DNA of 64,000 nt from Rummeliibacillus sp044763875 (GCF_044763875.1 NZ_JBIWGZ010000003.1:593626-657625), one strand, 5' to 3'; counted from the stretch's first letter, positions 44,345-54,465 are shown. The notes: generated by a model from the letters alone, not told the origin. Numbers and translations: made by a program.

Positions 44345-44914
44345 TTAAATAAAAATCTCGAACACCCCAATAAAAATAAGGATCAAACCTGATATTACAG
44401 TTGAATACTTTCCAATAAACGTTTTTGAAAGCAGAAGACCAAAATGATCACCTATTGCAAATGTTAAGATTGAAAAGAAACCAATAGAAATCACTGTCCA
44501 TATAGCTGAAATTCCATTTGCTCCGATGGCTATCCCACTACCTAAACAGTTTATAGATAAAATTAATCCTAACACTAACGCTTCTCTAAAAGTTATGATG
44601 TTATTTCGATCTTTATCGATTCCCTCTAAATTTTCTGCCGATGTTGTACAAGAAATCTTATACGATATGATTGTATATAGACCTATGGCACACAGCATAA
44701 GATTTCCTACAAAATTGGCTTTGTGCGGTGTGATATAGTCTATAAGTGCACTCCCAATCATTACAGATAAATATGTAACAATCATCGATATTACTGCAAT
44801 TGTAAAATTTGAACTAAGAGGTACCTTGGTCTTTTTTACACCATAAGCAAGCCCAATTCCTAAATTATCTAAATTTGCAGCGATTCCAATTAAAATAATT
44901 GTGATCCAATGCAT
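44345..44914 (-). CDS. ytaF: Sporulation membrane protein YtaF (MntP-like)
   Basis: 189 residues, six helices in two repeats of three, each with a signature near its start (AANLDNLGIGLAYG and SINCLGSGIAIGANG). This is the YtaF branch of the MntP manganese-exporter family. AGGGAGG precedes the ATG. In Bacillus it is tied to sporulation; transport of a metal ion is a family inference. In the 44915-45145 gap I see no gene. Confidence 0.85.
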   Translation of the reverse strand: MHWITIILIGIAANLDNLGIGLAYGVKKTKVPLSSNFTIAVISMIVTYLSVMIGSALIDYITPHKANFVGNLMLCAIGLYTIISYKISCTTSAENLEGIDKDRNNIITFREALVLGLILSINCLGSGIAIGANGISAIWTVISIGFFSILTFAIGDHFGLLLSKTFIGKYSTVISGLILIFIGVFEIFI

Positions 44915-45145
44915 AAAATCCTCCCTGTATCGATTCAGCTATTCATCTCATCATATGCAGGGGTTCTTTTTTTGCTAAAACCAGTCTTATCTTTGTTTAC
45001 AATACTCTTTATATTTCTTCCGTTTTAATAGAGTCGGTCACAATTGGTACTCTAACGAATTCATCTGTGCAAAGTCTATCCCCTCCTAGTAAAAAATTCA
45101 TACCGTTTTTACAGAAATGGTTGCAAAAAAATGGAGAAAAAATAT

Positions 45146-45182
45146 AAGAGGATATGCCCCTATTCACGAGGTGTATCCTCTT
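45146..45182 (-). terminator. Terminator of the following membrane protein gene
   Basis: AAGAGGATA pairs with TATCCTCTT; T6 run on the minus strand. Confidence 0.78.
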
Positions 45183-45188
45183 CCCTTA

Positions 45189-45656
45189 TTAGTTTGAAAT
45201 TTCTTCCTTGTTCCTCTTACCTGTTTTACTCTTTTCATACTGATACTTTACAGAAAAAATCGCACTTACCGCAATAAGCACATAAGAAATCTCTATAATT
45301 GCACAAAATCGTATAAAGTAGACTATAGTAGGCTGGATTAGGTTCTCTGTAGTAGTGATAAATATTGGAGTATATAAGAACCAAGTAAATAGTGTGAGAA
45401 ACCATTGAATGTCATGATTTACCTGCGGACTTTCAGAATTAACCATTGTTAAACAAATGTATTGGACTGCCATTAAAAAAAGGATAGCTAACATCATTGC
45501 TATACTAATTTTTTGAGTCACTAAAGTTATAACCAGTAAAATTACTTCCCCAGTTACTAGTGCGTATACACTGTTTCTAATTTTGTTTGAGTCATTTCTA
45601 TTGATAAAACTCCCCCCTAGATAGTTTGCCAATTCTCTGTTTAGGTTTAGCAACAC
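45189..45656 (-). CDS. Four-helix membrane protein of unknown function
   Basis: 155 residues from GTG, four hydrophobic helices (about 32-48, 50-70, 82-103, 115-137) and a Lys/Glu-rich cytoplasmic tail. AAGGG is 8 nt ahead of the GTG. A stronger GGGGGGAG exists 60 bp inside but has no in-frame start after it. No family recognised. Monocistronic. Confidence 0.6.
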   Translation of the reverse strand: MLLNLNRELANYLGGSFINRNDSNKIRNSVYALVTGEVILLVITLVTQKISIAMMLAILFLMAVQYICLTMVNSESPQVNHDIQWFLTLFTWFLYTPIFITTTENLIQPTIVYFIRFCAIIEISYVLIAVSAIFSVKYQYEKSKTGKRNKEEISN

Positions 45657-45871
45657 TTACAGTACCCTTGACCAAACACTATTCAACTTTCCCGCTATTA
45701 TAGATGTATGGGACAAGCATGAAGCATATGACTACTATTTCTCCTAATTCACTATTTTGTATTAATGCACCTAAGAAAACATTCTAAAAGTTAACAAATG
45801 CTATACGTATTCATTCTAAAAGATGTTAAGATACTAAATAATCGTTACACGAAAGGTTGATTGATCCACAA

Positions 45872-47047
45872 ATGAATGTAAAAAGTTTTTTGCAACTACC
45901 GATTACAAAGGATTTTTTAATTGTTGCAGGGATTCATGGATTATCTAATCCTGTAAATAGCGTTGAAATCCTCGATTTTGAATTTTCACCAGATATTCAA
46001 ACAGTAAGAGAGACTATTTTTAATCCACATAGTGTTGTATTGAGTAGCTTGTTATTCGCAAGGCAAAAACCTGAATATTTAATAGATACGATTAAAAACC
46101 TGATTGAGCTTGGAGTTAGTGCTTTAGCTTATAAACCCGTTATATTTCAGAATTTACCGGATGAAGTGGTTGCCTTCGCAAACGATCAAAACTTCCCCAT
46201 TTTACAATTTGGAGGGGATGAATTTTTTGAAGATATCATATTAGAGGTAGTTGCTTATACGAAACAACAGGATAAAGCACATAAATTAGAGACTATTATT
46301 AAGAAGCTTATTGAAAAGAAAGTTAATGAAGAACAGATACTTTCCTTTCTACAACAAATGAATAAACCTTTCGAAAAGTATGTATTTGCTGCAAATCTTC
46401 AAATAGATACAACTGAAAATACTGAATGGATAAATTCTCTTTTTCAGTTAGAGCCATTACTTAAATCAGGCATTATATGTACCTATAAAAAGAGTATTTT
46501 TATCTTAATGACTAATACATCTAAGTATTTCCAATTCGAAAAAATTCTAAATGAATGGATGACAATGTATGCTATTCCAAAAGAATCATTTATCATTGGA
46601 TATAGCCAAGTGCAATGCACGCAAAAGACACTGCATCTTGCAGTTAGAGAAGCTTTCTTTGCACGTATAATGGCTGAAATTAACGTTCAGCCTACTTGCC
46701 ATTATGAAAAACTTGCAACTGATACTTTACTTATTGAACTCTATCGAGAAAATACCCCATTTGCAATGAAGTTTGTGCACAAGTATCTCGATCCACTTTT
46801 AGATGAGAAGGTAGATCCGGATTTAATCCAAACAGCCATTACTTACATCCTGAAAAAAGGAAATATCAAAGAGGTAGCCACTTCACACTTTTGCCATCCG
46901 AATACAATTCGATATCGAATGACAAAAATACGCCAGTTAATTGCACCCGTAGATAATGATTTTGTTTTTTATGAACAGTTATCGGCAGCGATTAAATTGC
47001 ATTTGCTCCATTATCGCATCGAAAAATCTGCTATCGTTTTTGAATAA
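45872..47047 (+). CDS. PucR-family transcriptional regulator
   Basis: 391 residues: an N-terminal PucR-type ligand domain (about 1-120), a middle GGDEF-like region, and a C-terminal PucR/CdaR helix-turn-helix (VATSHFCHPNTIRYRMTKI). Such proteins sense purine breakdown intermediates or other small ligands. ATG is chosen over TTG five codons earlier, which would abut the ribosome site AAAGG. It lies 92 bp upstream of an EamA exporter, a likely target. Confidence 0.85.
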   Translation: MNVKSFLQLPITKDFLIVAGIHGLSNPVNSVEILDFEFSPDIQTVRETIFNPHSVVLSSLLFARQKPEYLIDTIKNLIELGVSALAYKPVIFQNLPDEVVAFANDQNFPILQFGGDEFFEDIILEVVAYTKQQDKAHKLETIIKKLIEKKVNEEQILSFLQQMNKPFEKYVFAANLQIDTTENTEWINSLFQLEPLLKSGIICTYKKSIFILMTNTSKYFQFEKILNEWMTMYAIPKESFIIGYSQVQCTQKTLHLAVREAFFARIMAEINVQPTCHYEKLATDTLLIELYRENTPFAMKFVHKYLDPLLDEKVDPDLIQTAITYILKKGNIKEVATSHFCHPNTIRYRMTKIRQLIAPVDNDFVFYEQLSAAIKLHLLHYRIEKSAIVFE

Positions 47048-47139
47048 GTACAAAAATCCACCTAAAAGTTTAGAATTGTATACAAATTTTTGTCTTTTAT
47101 CTCATGTTATCCTTATGTAAGTTAGGAGGAAGAACGAAG

Positions 47140-48021
47140 ATGAAACCATACATAGCGAATAGCCTACTACTTTTTACTGCTATCATTTGGGGTAGCGGCT
47201 TTGTCGTTACTGATATTGCACTAAAGTATTTAACAGCTTACCAGGTAATGGCCGGTAGATTTTTATTAGCAGCTATTATCCTGATCATTCTTTTTGGTTA
47301 CAAACTTAAAAATATTACCAAGTCCGTTATTTGGAAAGGTGTAACGTTAGGAATTATTTTGTATATTGCTTTTGCCTTACAGACAGTAGGTTTACAATAC
47401 ACTACACCTTCCAAGAATGCTTTTTTAACAGCTGTAAACGTAATAATTGTACCAATCATTACGTATGCCATTTATAAACGCCGTATTGATGGGTATGAAA
47501 TAATTGGTTCCATCCTCGCCATTATTGGGATTGGCTGTTTATCCTTACAAGACTCATTCATTATGAACATTGGTGATGCGTTATCACTTGCTTGTGCTGT
47601 AGGATTTGCCTTTGATATCTTTTGTACAAATCTTTTTGTCAAAAAGGAAGATGCCATACTACTTACAATTATTCAATTTATAACAGCAGCTGTAATTAGT
47701 AACTTATTGGTGCTTATTCAAGGAGATGCGCCATTAACATTAGAGAAAGGGGGCTTGTACCCGGTCGTCTATTTAGCTATTTTCTCAACAACTATTGCTT
47801 ATCTTTTCCAAAATATCGCAAACCAATATACAACCGCAACAAAAGCTGCCATTATTCTTTCAATGGAATCATTTTTTGGTATGGTGATGTCGGTATTATT
47901 TTTACATGAAATCCTAACAACTCGCATGATTATTGGTGCGGTGTTGATATTGGGTGCTATTCTTATTGCAGAAGTAAAACCAGCATACCCTAAAAAGAAC
48001 ATCATAAAAAACATACGATAG
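47140..48021 (+). CDS. EamA/DMT-family exporter
   Basis: 293 residues, ten helices in two EamA repeats (about 5-135 and 148-283). Starts MKPYIANSLLLFTAIIWGSG, the usual family opening, with AGGAGG 10 nt upstream; the earlier frame start is not supported. Exports an unknown small metabolite. Immediately after the PucR-type regulator. Confidence 0.88.
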   Translation: MKPYIANSLLLFTAIIWGSGFVVTDIALKYLTAYQVMAGRFLLAAIILIILFGYKLKNITKSVIWKGVTLGIILYIAFALQTVGLQYTTPSKNAFLTAVNVIIVPIITYAIYKRRIDGYEIIGSILAIIGIGCLSLQDSFIMNIGDALSLACAVGFAFDIFCTNLFVKKEDAILLTIIQFITAAVISNLLVLIQGDAPLTLEKGGLYPVVYLAIFSTTIAYLFQNIANQYTTATKAAIILSMESFFGMVMSVLFLHEILTTRMIIGAVLILGAILIAEVKPAYPKKNIIKNIR

Positions 48022-48054
48022 CAAATACTTTTTACAATATTTGTTTAACAACTA

Positions 48055-48086
48055 TAAAAAAGCTTCAGTTAATCTGAAGCTTTTTT
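48055..48086. terminator. Bidirectional terminator
   Basis: AAAAAAGCTTCAG and complement with a 5-nt loop between convergent genes. Confidence 0.9.
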
Positions 48087-48092
48087 ATATAA

Positions 48093-48803
48093 CTACTCAT
48101 CCACCATTTGTTTTTTATATACAATCACTGTTGCAAACATTGTTACAATTATCCATAATAATATAATTGTAAACGGCTGTACTAAATCCCCTACGCTAAA
48201 TTTAGTTTCAAGCGATTCTGCAAGCAAAATTAGTTGAGTACTTGGCAACCATTCAACTACTTTCAATATAGGATAATTATCAACTAATGCTATTGAAGTA
48301 GGACCTAACGAAAACAAGCAAATAACAGGTAAAACAATAACTGATGATTCCATAACCGTTTTAGCAAACAAACCAAGTAATGTCCCTACAGCAATATAAA
48401 AAATGGTTGATAAGAGTAACGCTACGATCATAATAGATAAATTACTAGGATTATATTCGGCTAAAAACATGCAGCCAGCAACAATCAGAATCGTAACAAT
48501 AAATGTTAGCATGCTTTTCCCTATTAAAATTTCAGGAATTGTTGCAGGGGATAACATCAAACTTCTTAATGTGTTTTTTTCTTTTTCCTCAGCAATTAAA
48601 CAACATTGAATATAGGTAGCAACAACTGAAAATGTAATATTAATTGACATGAAATGCCCTTGCACAGTGTCAACTCCCATTCGGGAATACACGGCTGCCA
48701 AGATTAAAGGTAAGAATACCATAGAAGATACAGCCATATTTCGAGAGAATTCTTTATAGTCTTTTACTAAAATTGCCTGCATCCTTTTAATAGATAAGTT
48801 CAT
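48093..48803 (-). CDS. ABC-2 type exporter permease
   Basis: 236 residues, six helices, with the ABC-2 motif CCLIAEEKEKNTLRSLMLSP at the first cytoplasmic loop. It forms a transporter with the ATPase whose gene overlaps it by 4 bp. NatB-like in arrangement. Substrate unknown (sodium, drug or peptide are all possible). Confidence 0.87.
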   Translation of the reverse strand: MNLSIKRMQAILVKDYKEFSRNMAVSSMVFLPLILAAVYSRMGVDTVQGHFMSINITFSVVATYIQCCLIAEEKEKNTLRSLMLSPATIPEILIGKSMLTFIVTILIVAGCMFLAEYNPSNLSIMIVALLLSTIFYIAVGTLLGLFAKTVMESSVIVLPVICLFSLGPTSIALVDNYPILKVVEWLPSTQLILLAESLETKFSVGDLVQPFTIILLWIIVTMFATVIVYKKQMVDE

Positions 48804-49648
48804 ACTAATTCCCTCCCTGTTACTTGAACGAAAATTTCTCCTAAGCTTGGCTCATTTGTCCACACTCGCTCTATTAAATTCCCTTGCATCCATTCATACA
48901 TTTTGTTCGCATCTTCTGTTCCCTTGCTAATAATTTCTTGATGTCCGTTTTTTAATTCAACTGTTATAGAATCATCAGCAAATTGCTGTTTTAGTTCTTT
49001 AGGCGTTCCTATAGCGCAAATTTTCCCTTTATTTAAAAATGCGATTCGATTGCAAAGGGTATCCGCTTCTGTCATATCATGTGTTGTAAGAAAAATAGTT
49101 GTACCCATTTCATTTAATCTTCGTAGACCTTCGTATATATGATACTTATTTACAGGATCCAAAGCAGAAGTAGGTTCATCTAAAAAAAGAAGCTCTGGTT
49201 GGTGCAAAATTGTACGAGCTAGCATTACACGTTGCTTCATCCCTTTTGATAAAACACTAACACGCTTATTTCTTTCCTCATACAAGTTAACAAAATCGAG
49301 AGCTGATTTAACAGAATTTTCTTTCAAATTATACAACCTACTATATAAGAGAAGGTTTTCTTTTATCGTTAACCTTGAATATAGACCACTGTTATCAGTT
49401 AATATCCCAAATCGCTTTCGGGCTTCTGATGATTTAAATCCGCTTATGTCCTGATTAAAGACTTTAACATCGCCACTTGTTTGTGTAAGCTGAGCTGTTA
49501 AAATTTTAATCGTAGTCGTTTTACCAGAACCACTCGGTCCAAGAAAGCCGAAGATTTCTCCTTTTTTAATTTCAAGGGAAACATCTTGTATTGCGTAATC
49601 CTTTTGAAATTCTTTTTGTAAGTTGTTGACTTTAATAATTGTTTCCAT
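48800..49648 (-). CDS. ABC transporter ATP-binding protein
   Basis: 282 residues from the ATG with AGGAGG 8 nt upstream. Walker A GPSGSGKTT, signature LSKGMKQR, Walker B LLFLDEPTSALD and the H-loop TTHDM are intact, with the C-terminal extension typical of NatA/CcmA-type exporters. Coupled to the permease gene. Probably regulated by the LytTR protein encoded next upstream. Confidence 0.92.
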   Translation of the reverse strand: METIIKVNNLQKEFQKDYAIQDVSLEIKKGEIFGFLGPSGSGKTTTIKILTAQLTQTSGDVKVFNQDISGFKSSEARKRFGILTDNSGLYSRLTIKENLLLYSRLYNLKENSVKSALDFVNLYEERNKRVSVLSKGMKQRVMLARTILHQPELLFLDEPTSALDPVNKYHIYEGLRRLNEMGTTIFLTTHDMTEADTLCNRIAFLNKGKICAIGTPKELKQQFADDSITVELKNGHQEIISKGTEDANKMYEWMQGNLIERVWTNEPSLGEIFVQVTGRELV

Positions 49649-49788
49649 CCTAAAACCTCCTGTCGTTCTTGAATTAAGCATACGGAAGTATTAGAGTGGT
49701 CGCATTATTATTATGATGAATGGCGTTATATGTCGGTGAACTGTACTATTTTCATGCCAGTTGGGTACATTTATTTCCTGAGAAATAT

Positions 49789-50748
49789 TTATATTCCTAT
49801 GATTCCTTTTAATTCGACTAATTTACTTCTAGATAGTGGTACATTCACTCTTTCTTTCCCTGATAAGATAAGGCTATAGCTGTTCTTTGTCCAAGTTATA
49901 ATCTCTCTAACCTTTTGAAGATTTACAATGTAAGAACGGTGACATCTAAAAAAGCCAAAAGGTAATAATCGTTTTTCTAACTCATTTAATGTTAACGAAC
50001 AAGGGTATGCATCTCCGTTAACGTATACATTGACTATGCCTTCGATACTTTCAATATAATCAATTTCAGGTGGATTGAATAAGATAAACTTGTCGTTCAT
50101 CTTAGTAGGAATCTTCTCTAATTTAATATGCTGTTTTTCTTCATCTACATCTTTTTTCTCTGTTCCTTTTTCTTCTTGAAAATCAAATGGTTGTAATCCT
50201 TTTTCATCTACTCGAAATACATAATCTGAAGAAAGTATTAGATCTGTTAAGTTTGTCGTAAAAAGACATACTGCGTATCCTTTATCCTTTAAAGTTCTCA
50301 TAACAAGATTCACAATTTGTTTTGATTCATTATCCAAATTTTGGTAAGGTTCCTCTAAAATATGTATTGGCTTTTCATGAATAAATAATTTTGCTAGTCT
50401 TAACCGCTGTAATTGAGAATGGGTTAAATCCTTAATCTTCCTATGTTTTTTATCAAATAATCCCACCATTTTCAAAACTTCATCCATTTCGATTTTCACA
50501 TCATACAACGCGCATTCAAATTTAATACTTTCTAAAATGGACAATCTTTCATAATGACCATCCTGACGAAAATGTAGATTAATATTCGGATAAAGTTGTA
50601 GTTGTTTAACAATATAATCGATTAGACTGACATCAGAGTAAATCCCCGTGATTGTACCTGATTCTAATGATATATCGAATGACGGGCAACGCGTCATACC
50701 ACCAATGATCAAAGATGGTATTGAAATTTGTTGTTGAAAATCTTTCAT
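49789..50748 (-). CDS. Degenerate ABC-ATPase fused to a LytTR DNA-binding domain
   Basis: 319 residues. Residues about 1-195 follow an ABC ATPase (signature-like LTHSQLQRLRLAKL, Walker B-like IHILEEP with Glu for Asp, then NLD), but the Walker A P-loop is replaced by ITGIYSDVS, so ATP binding is doubtful. Residues about 215-318 are a LytTR domain (ESIEGIVNVYVNGDAYPCS ... FFRCHRSYIVNLQKV). It lies 140 bp upstream of the ABC exporter genes in the same direction and is likely their regulator. The ATG follows GGAAGGTG loosely. Confidence 0.82.
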   Translation of the reverse strand: MKDFQQQISIPSLIIGGMTRCPSFDISLESGTITGIYSDVSLIDYIVKQLQLYPNINLHFRQDGHYERLSILESIKFECALYDVKIEMDEVLKMVGLFDKKHRKIKDLTHSQLQRLRLAKLFIHEKPIHILEEPYQNLDNESKQIVNLVMRTLKDKGYAVCLFTTNLTDLILSSDYVFRVDEKGLQPFDFQEEKGTEKKDVDEEKQHIKLEKIPTKMNDKFILFNPPEIDYIESIEGIVNVYVNGDAYPCSLTLNELEKRLLPFGFFRCHRSYIVNLQKVREIITWTKNSYSLILSGKERVNVPLSRSKLVELKGIIGI

Positions 50749-50836
50749 ATGATTCGAATCACCTTCCTAAATAATAAAATTATATAATATTCTGGAAATA
50801 ATTTCAGAGGAATTTTTGAAAGATAATATAAATAAT

Positions 50837-50871
50837 AAAACCATCGATCTAAAAATATTATCGATGGTTTT
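50837..50871 (-). terminator. menE terminator
   Basis: Perfect 12-bp stem AAAACCATCGAT and complement, 11-nt loop, T-rich tail, 25 bp past menE. Confidence 0.85.
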
Positions 50872-50895
50872 ATTATTTTTTTACATTTATAATTT

Positions 50896-52332
50896 TTATA
50901 TTAATTCTTGCAATTTGCGGCGTAATAGTTTATTTGCTCCGTTACGAGGTAACTCTTCCACAATGTAAATTTTTTTCGGGACTTTATAGGCTGCTAAATG
51001 TTTCTTACAATATGCAATAAGCTCATTCGTTTCAATATTATTTTGCAAGACGACAAATGCATTCGGTACTTGCCCCCATTTTTCATCATCTACTCCACAA
51101 ACCCCCGCTTCACGAACAAATTGGTGAGATGTTAAGACGTTTTCAATCTCTGCAGGATAAATATTCTCTCCACCAGAAATAATTAAGTCAGAACGACGAT
51201 CAATTACAAATAGGTACCCTTCATCATCCAAATAGCCAATATCGCCACTATGCAACCAACCATTTTCTTGAGAAGGCTTGTCTGCAAAACGACCGACATA
51301 ACCCGGTGTCACATGTTCCCCACGTATTAATATTTCGCCTTGTTCAAATGGCTTATTAGTATCTGCAATTTGAATTTGATTGAAAAATAGAGGTTTCCCT
51401 GCTGAACCAATTTTTCTAAGTGCATCTTCACTTGATAATGTTGCGGTTTGTGATGAAGTTTCAGTCATTCCGTATGTTTGCGAAACCTGTATTCCTCGCT
51501 CAATTGCTCGTTTTAAATAATCTCTAGGTACAGGGCCACCACCTGCAAGCATTGTCAAAAAACGTTTAGATACTTGTTGATCACGTTTTTCAAGTTCGGA
51601 TAAAATACGTTCTAATGTTACGGCAACAACTGACATACGTGTTACAGAGCCTTCCGCGAGTTGATTTACAACCTTTTCAACATCAAATTTACGATATAAA
51701 TCTAAACGAACTCCGTGCAATAGACATTTACACAACATTGAAAATCCACTGATATGGAATAGTGGTACAGTACAAAGCCATGCATCGTTTTCTACTAATC
51801 CTGTGTTATACAATGAGGAGGTTGCAACCGATACATGATTGCCGATTATTTGACGTACGCCTTTTGGAAATCCTGTTGTACCAGAGGTGTACATTATGGT
51901 CATCGTATCTTCCTCTGACCATTCTATAGCTGGCGTGAAATCAGCAAGCGTTGTTTGTTCTATTTCAGAAAATGTATGAATACTGACTGCTGTCCTTGGC
52001 AATTTTTCTACTAAATCATCTTCAGAAAATATCGAAACTACTTCTGAATCTTCAATTTGATAAGCTAATTCAGATTTACTTAAACGTAAATTTAATAACA
52101 CCATTTCACATTGTAAATGCATGCAACCACAGATCATGAAAATAATTTGTGGCGTTGATGTAGCGTAAATGGCAACTCGATCATGTGGCTTAATACCAAG
52201 TGATACTAATTTACTTGCTTGTTGTAAAGCAAGCTCATTTATTTCTTTATATGTCCATGATTGACCTTCAAAACGTACTGCTATACGCTCTGGAGTCAAA
52301 GTTGAACGTTGGATAATCCAGTTTGGAATCAT
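50896..52332 (-). CDS. menE: o-Succinylbenzoate-CoA ligase
   Basis: Adenylate-forming enzyme, 478 residues, that activates o-succinylbenzoate with CoA for menaquinone synthesis. ATP motif TIMYTSGTTGFPKGVRQ, then QTYGMTETSSQ, the hinge DRRSDLIISGGENIYP and the catalytic Lys near the end (RNGANKLLRRKL). ATG follows AAGGGTGA. It lies apart from menFDHB, separated by psuG-psuK. The substrate assignment combines family with this neighbourhood; a generic acyl-CoA ligase is less likely. menC is not in the window. Confidence 0.88.
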   Translation of the reverse strand: MIPNWIIQRSTLTPERIAVRFEGQSWTYKEINELALQQASKLVSLGIKPHDRVAIYATSTPQIIFMICGCMHLQCEMVLLNLRLSKSELAYQIEDSEVVSIFSEDDLVEKLPRTAVSIHTFSEIEQTTLADFTPAIEWSEEDTMTIMYTSGTTGFPKGVRQIIGNHVSVATSSLYNTGLVENDAWLCTVPLFHISGFSMLCKCLLHGVRLDLYRKFDVEKVVNQLAEGSVTRMSVVAVTLERILSELEKRDQQVSKRFLTMLAGGGPVPRDYLKRAIERGIQVSQTYGMTETSSQTATLSSEDALRKIGSAGKPLFFNQIQIADTNKPFEQGEILIRGEHVTPGYVGRFADKPSQENGWLHSGDIGYLDDEGYLFVIDRRSDLIISGGENIYPAEIENVLTSHQFVREAGVCGVDDEKWGQVPNAFVVLQNNIETNELIAYCKKHLAAYKVPKKIYIVEELPRNGANKLLRRKLQELI

Positions 52333-52393
52333 ATTTGTCACCCTTATATTAAAATTCATCACTTTTATCTTATCATTAACCTATTAGAAAATG

Positions 52394-52423
52394 AAAAAAC
52401 CCGTACCACGAATGTGATACGAG
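52394..52423 (-). terminator. psuG terminator
   Basis: Minus-strand CTCGTATCAC pairs with GTGGTACGGG (two G-U), 4-nt loop, T6. Confidence 0.8.
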
Positions 52424-52439
52424 CTAAATGGAAGTAAGA

Positions 52440-53354
52440 TTATTTATTGTTATTTAGTGCTTTTGCAATTTGAGCACCGATTAAAGCGTTATTTTTCACA
52501 AGAGCAATATTAGCTTCAAGACTAGTGCCTTCTGTTAGTTCTTTTACTTTACCAAGTAAGAACGGTGTCACTTCTTTACCATGAATATGCTTTTCAGTAG
52601 CTTCTGTTAAAGCTTTTTCGATAATATCAGTGATAAAATCATGATCTAATGCCTCTTTTTCAGGAATTGGGTTGGCAATAACAGCTCCACCGTGTAAATT
52701 TAAATTCCATTTTGTACGAAGCATATCTGCTACTTCTTGTGGCGTATCTAATCGGAAGTTGACATCGAAGCCACTTTGACGAGTATAGAATGCTGGAAGT
52801 TCGTTTGTTCCATAACCAATTACCGGTACACCTTTTGTTTCAAGATATTCTAATGTTAAACCGATATCTAGGATTGATTTGGCTCCTGCGCATACCACAC
52901 CAACTTTTGTTGTTGCAAGTTCTTCTAAGTCAGCTGAAATGTCCATAGTTGTTTCTGCACCACGGTGAACACCACCAATTCCACCTGTTACGAATAACTC
53001 GATACCAGCAAGTTCAGCTGCAATCATCGTAGCTGCTACAGTTGTAGCACCTGTTTGCTTTGTTGCAAGTAAGTATCCGATATCACGACGTGAAGCTTTT
53101 GCTACATTTTTTGCATTACCGAACATTTCTAATTCTTCATCAGATAAGCCAATTTTGATTTTACCGTCGATTAAAGCAATTGTCGCAGGTACACAGCCAT
53201 TATCACGAAGAATTTGTTCTACTTCACGAGCTGTTTGAACATTTTGTGGGTAAGGCATACCGTGTGAGATGATTGTTGATTCAAGCGCTACGATTGGTAG
53301 TCCTTGTTCTTTCCCTTTTTGAACTTCTGCTGATAATTCGATATATTGTTGCAT
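52440..53354 (-). CDS. psuG: Pseudouridine-5'-phosphate glycosidase
   Basis: 304 residues. Splits pseudouridine 5'-phosphate into uracil and ribose 5-phosphate. Conserved family segments LPIVALESTIISHGMPYPQN near the N-terminus, FVTGGIGGVHRGAE and VVCAGAKSILDIGLTLE are complete. It follows the kinase gene by 2 bp, giving the standard two-step pseudouridine salvage route. Confidence 0.95.
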   Translation of the reverse strand: MQQYIELSAEVQKGKEQGLPIVALESTIISHGMPYPQNVQTAREVEQILRDNGCVPATIALIDGKIKIGLSDEELEMFGNAKNVAKASRRDIGYLLATKQTGATTVAATMIAAELAGIELFVTGGIGGVHRGAETTMDISADLEELATTKVGVVCAGAKSILDIGLTLEYLETKGVPVIGYGTNELPAFYTRQSGFDVNFRLDTPQEVADMLRTKWNLNLHGGAVIANPIPEKEALDHDFITDIIEKALTEATEKHIHGKEVTPFLLGKVKELTEGTSLEANIALVKNNALIGAQIAKALNNNK

Positions 53355-53356
53355 GA

Positions 53357-54448
53357 TTAATCCTCCAACTCTTTTTTTAATAAGTCCTCTGTTAGCTCTG
53401 GTCTTACAGTAAATGGTGATTCCAATGTGCGTTTTGCATTCATTAAACCAGCCTCCACAGCCTGCTCAATAGGCATATTAGCCAGCCAGCCGTGAATAAC
53501 CGCAGAAACAAATGCATCACCTGAACCAGTTACATCTTTTATTTCTTCTACTGCTTTCGCATTAAAATGTGTTGGTTTTAAATTATTGCTTGCTACGTAA
53601 ACACCATTAGCACCAGCAGTTATGATGACATTTTCTGCACCCAACTGCACGATTTCAGGTAAAGCTTTTAAATAGTCAGCTGCAGTTTGAATTTGCTTAT
53701 GAAGCAATGTTTCTGCTTCATCCGTATTACATATGAACCAAGTAACCCCATGTAAATTATCAGGCAAGCGATCCATTTTCGGAGACGATACTGGCACAAT
53801 TACTAACGGAACATTTCTAGCTATTGCAAATTGTTGAACATACTCGACTGTTTCTTTTGGACAATTTAAGTCGACAATTATGCAAGGAGCTGTAGATAAT
53901 AACACATCATGCTTCATCAAGATAATGGGTTTTAGCTCTTCATATACATCCATATTTGCAGTGGCTAGTATCAATTCTCCCGATTCATCCATAACGGCTG
54001 AGTATGACCCTGTTGAAAATTCTTGAAGTAGCTCAACCTCTTTTAAATTTATAAAAGCTTCTGATGCAGTCGCAATTGCTTGCCAGTCAGTGTCTTTTCC
54101 TGCAGTAGTTATTAAACTAACTCTATTGTTTAATCTCCCTAGGTTTTCCGCTATGTTACGTGCAACACCGCCTATACTTTGCATAGAGGAAACAGGGTTC
54201 GATGTACCAAATTGAACAGGTCCACGTATATGAAATTTTCTATCAATATTCGCACCGCCTATACAAACGATACTATTCTCTTCCGGTAATATGTATGCTC
54301 GTCCAATTATTTTCCTTTGTTTCACTAATCCAGAAATGAGATTTGCTAAGGCTGGACGTGACATATTTAGCTTCTCAGCCATTTCTTGCTGAGACATAAA
54401 TGGATTACTGCGAATTAAACGTATTAATGCCTGTTCTCGATCCGTCAT
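53357..54448 (-). CDS. psuK: Pseudouridine kinase with N-terminal helix-turn-helix
   Basis: 363 residues: a winged helix-turn-helix (about 1-58, MSQQEMAEKLNMSRPALANL) followed by a PfkB sugar kinase (about 60-360) with the catalytic DVTGSGDAF. Phosphorylates pseudouridine for PsuG. The DNA-binding domain suggests it also controls its own operon; the promoter carries two 12-bp direct repeats overlapping the core elements. GAGGTG precedes the ATG. A general PfkB kinase is possible, but pairing with psuG makes pseudouridine likely. Confidence 0.9.
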   Translation of the reverse strand: MTDREQALIRLIRSNPFMSQQEMAEKLNMSRPALANLISGLVKQRKIIGRAYILPEENSIVCIGGANIDRKFHIRGPVQFGTSNPVSSMQSIGGVARNIAENLGRLNNRVSLITTAGKDTDWQAIATASEAFINLKEVELLQEFSTGSYSAVMDESGELILATANMDVYEELKPIILMKHDVLLSTAPCIIVDLNCPKETVEYVQQFAIARNVPLVIVPVSSPKMDRLPDNLHGVTWFICNTDEAETLLHKQIQTAADYLKALPEIVQLGAENVIITAGANGVYVASNNLKPTHFNAKAVEEIKDVTGSGDAFVSAVIHGWLANMPIEQAVEAGLMNAKRTLESPFTVRPELTEDLLKKELED

Positions 54449-54465
54449 ACCATCACCTCTTCATT

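Noticed and set aside
44915..45145. Manganese (yybP-ykoY) riboswitch before the MntP-like ytaF
   Set aside because: The conserved loops could not be found on the minus strand.
49682..49788. LytTR-type direct repeats before the exporter genes
   Set aside because: Two near matches (CCAGTTGGG and ACAGTTCAC) are on opposite strands, not direct repeats at the expected spacing.
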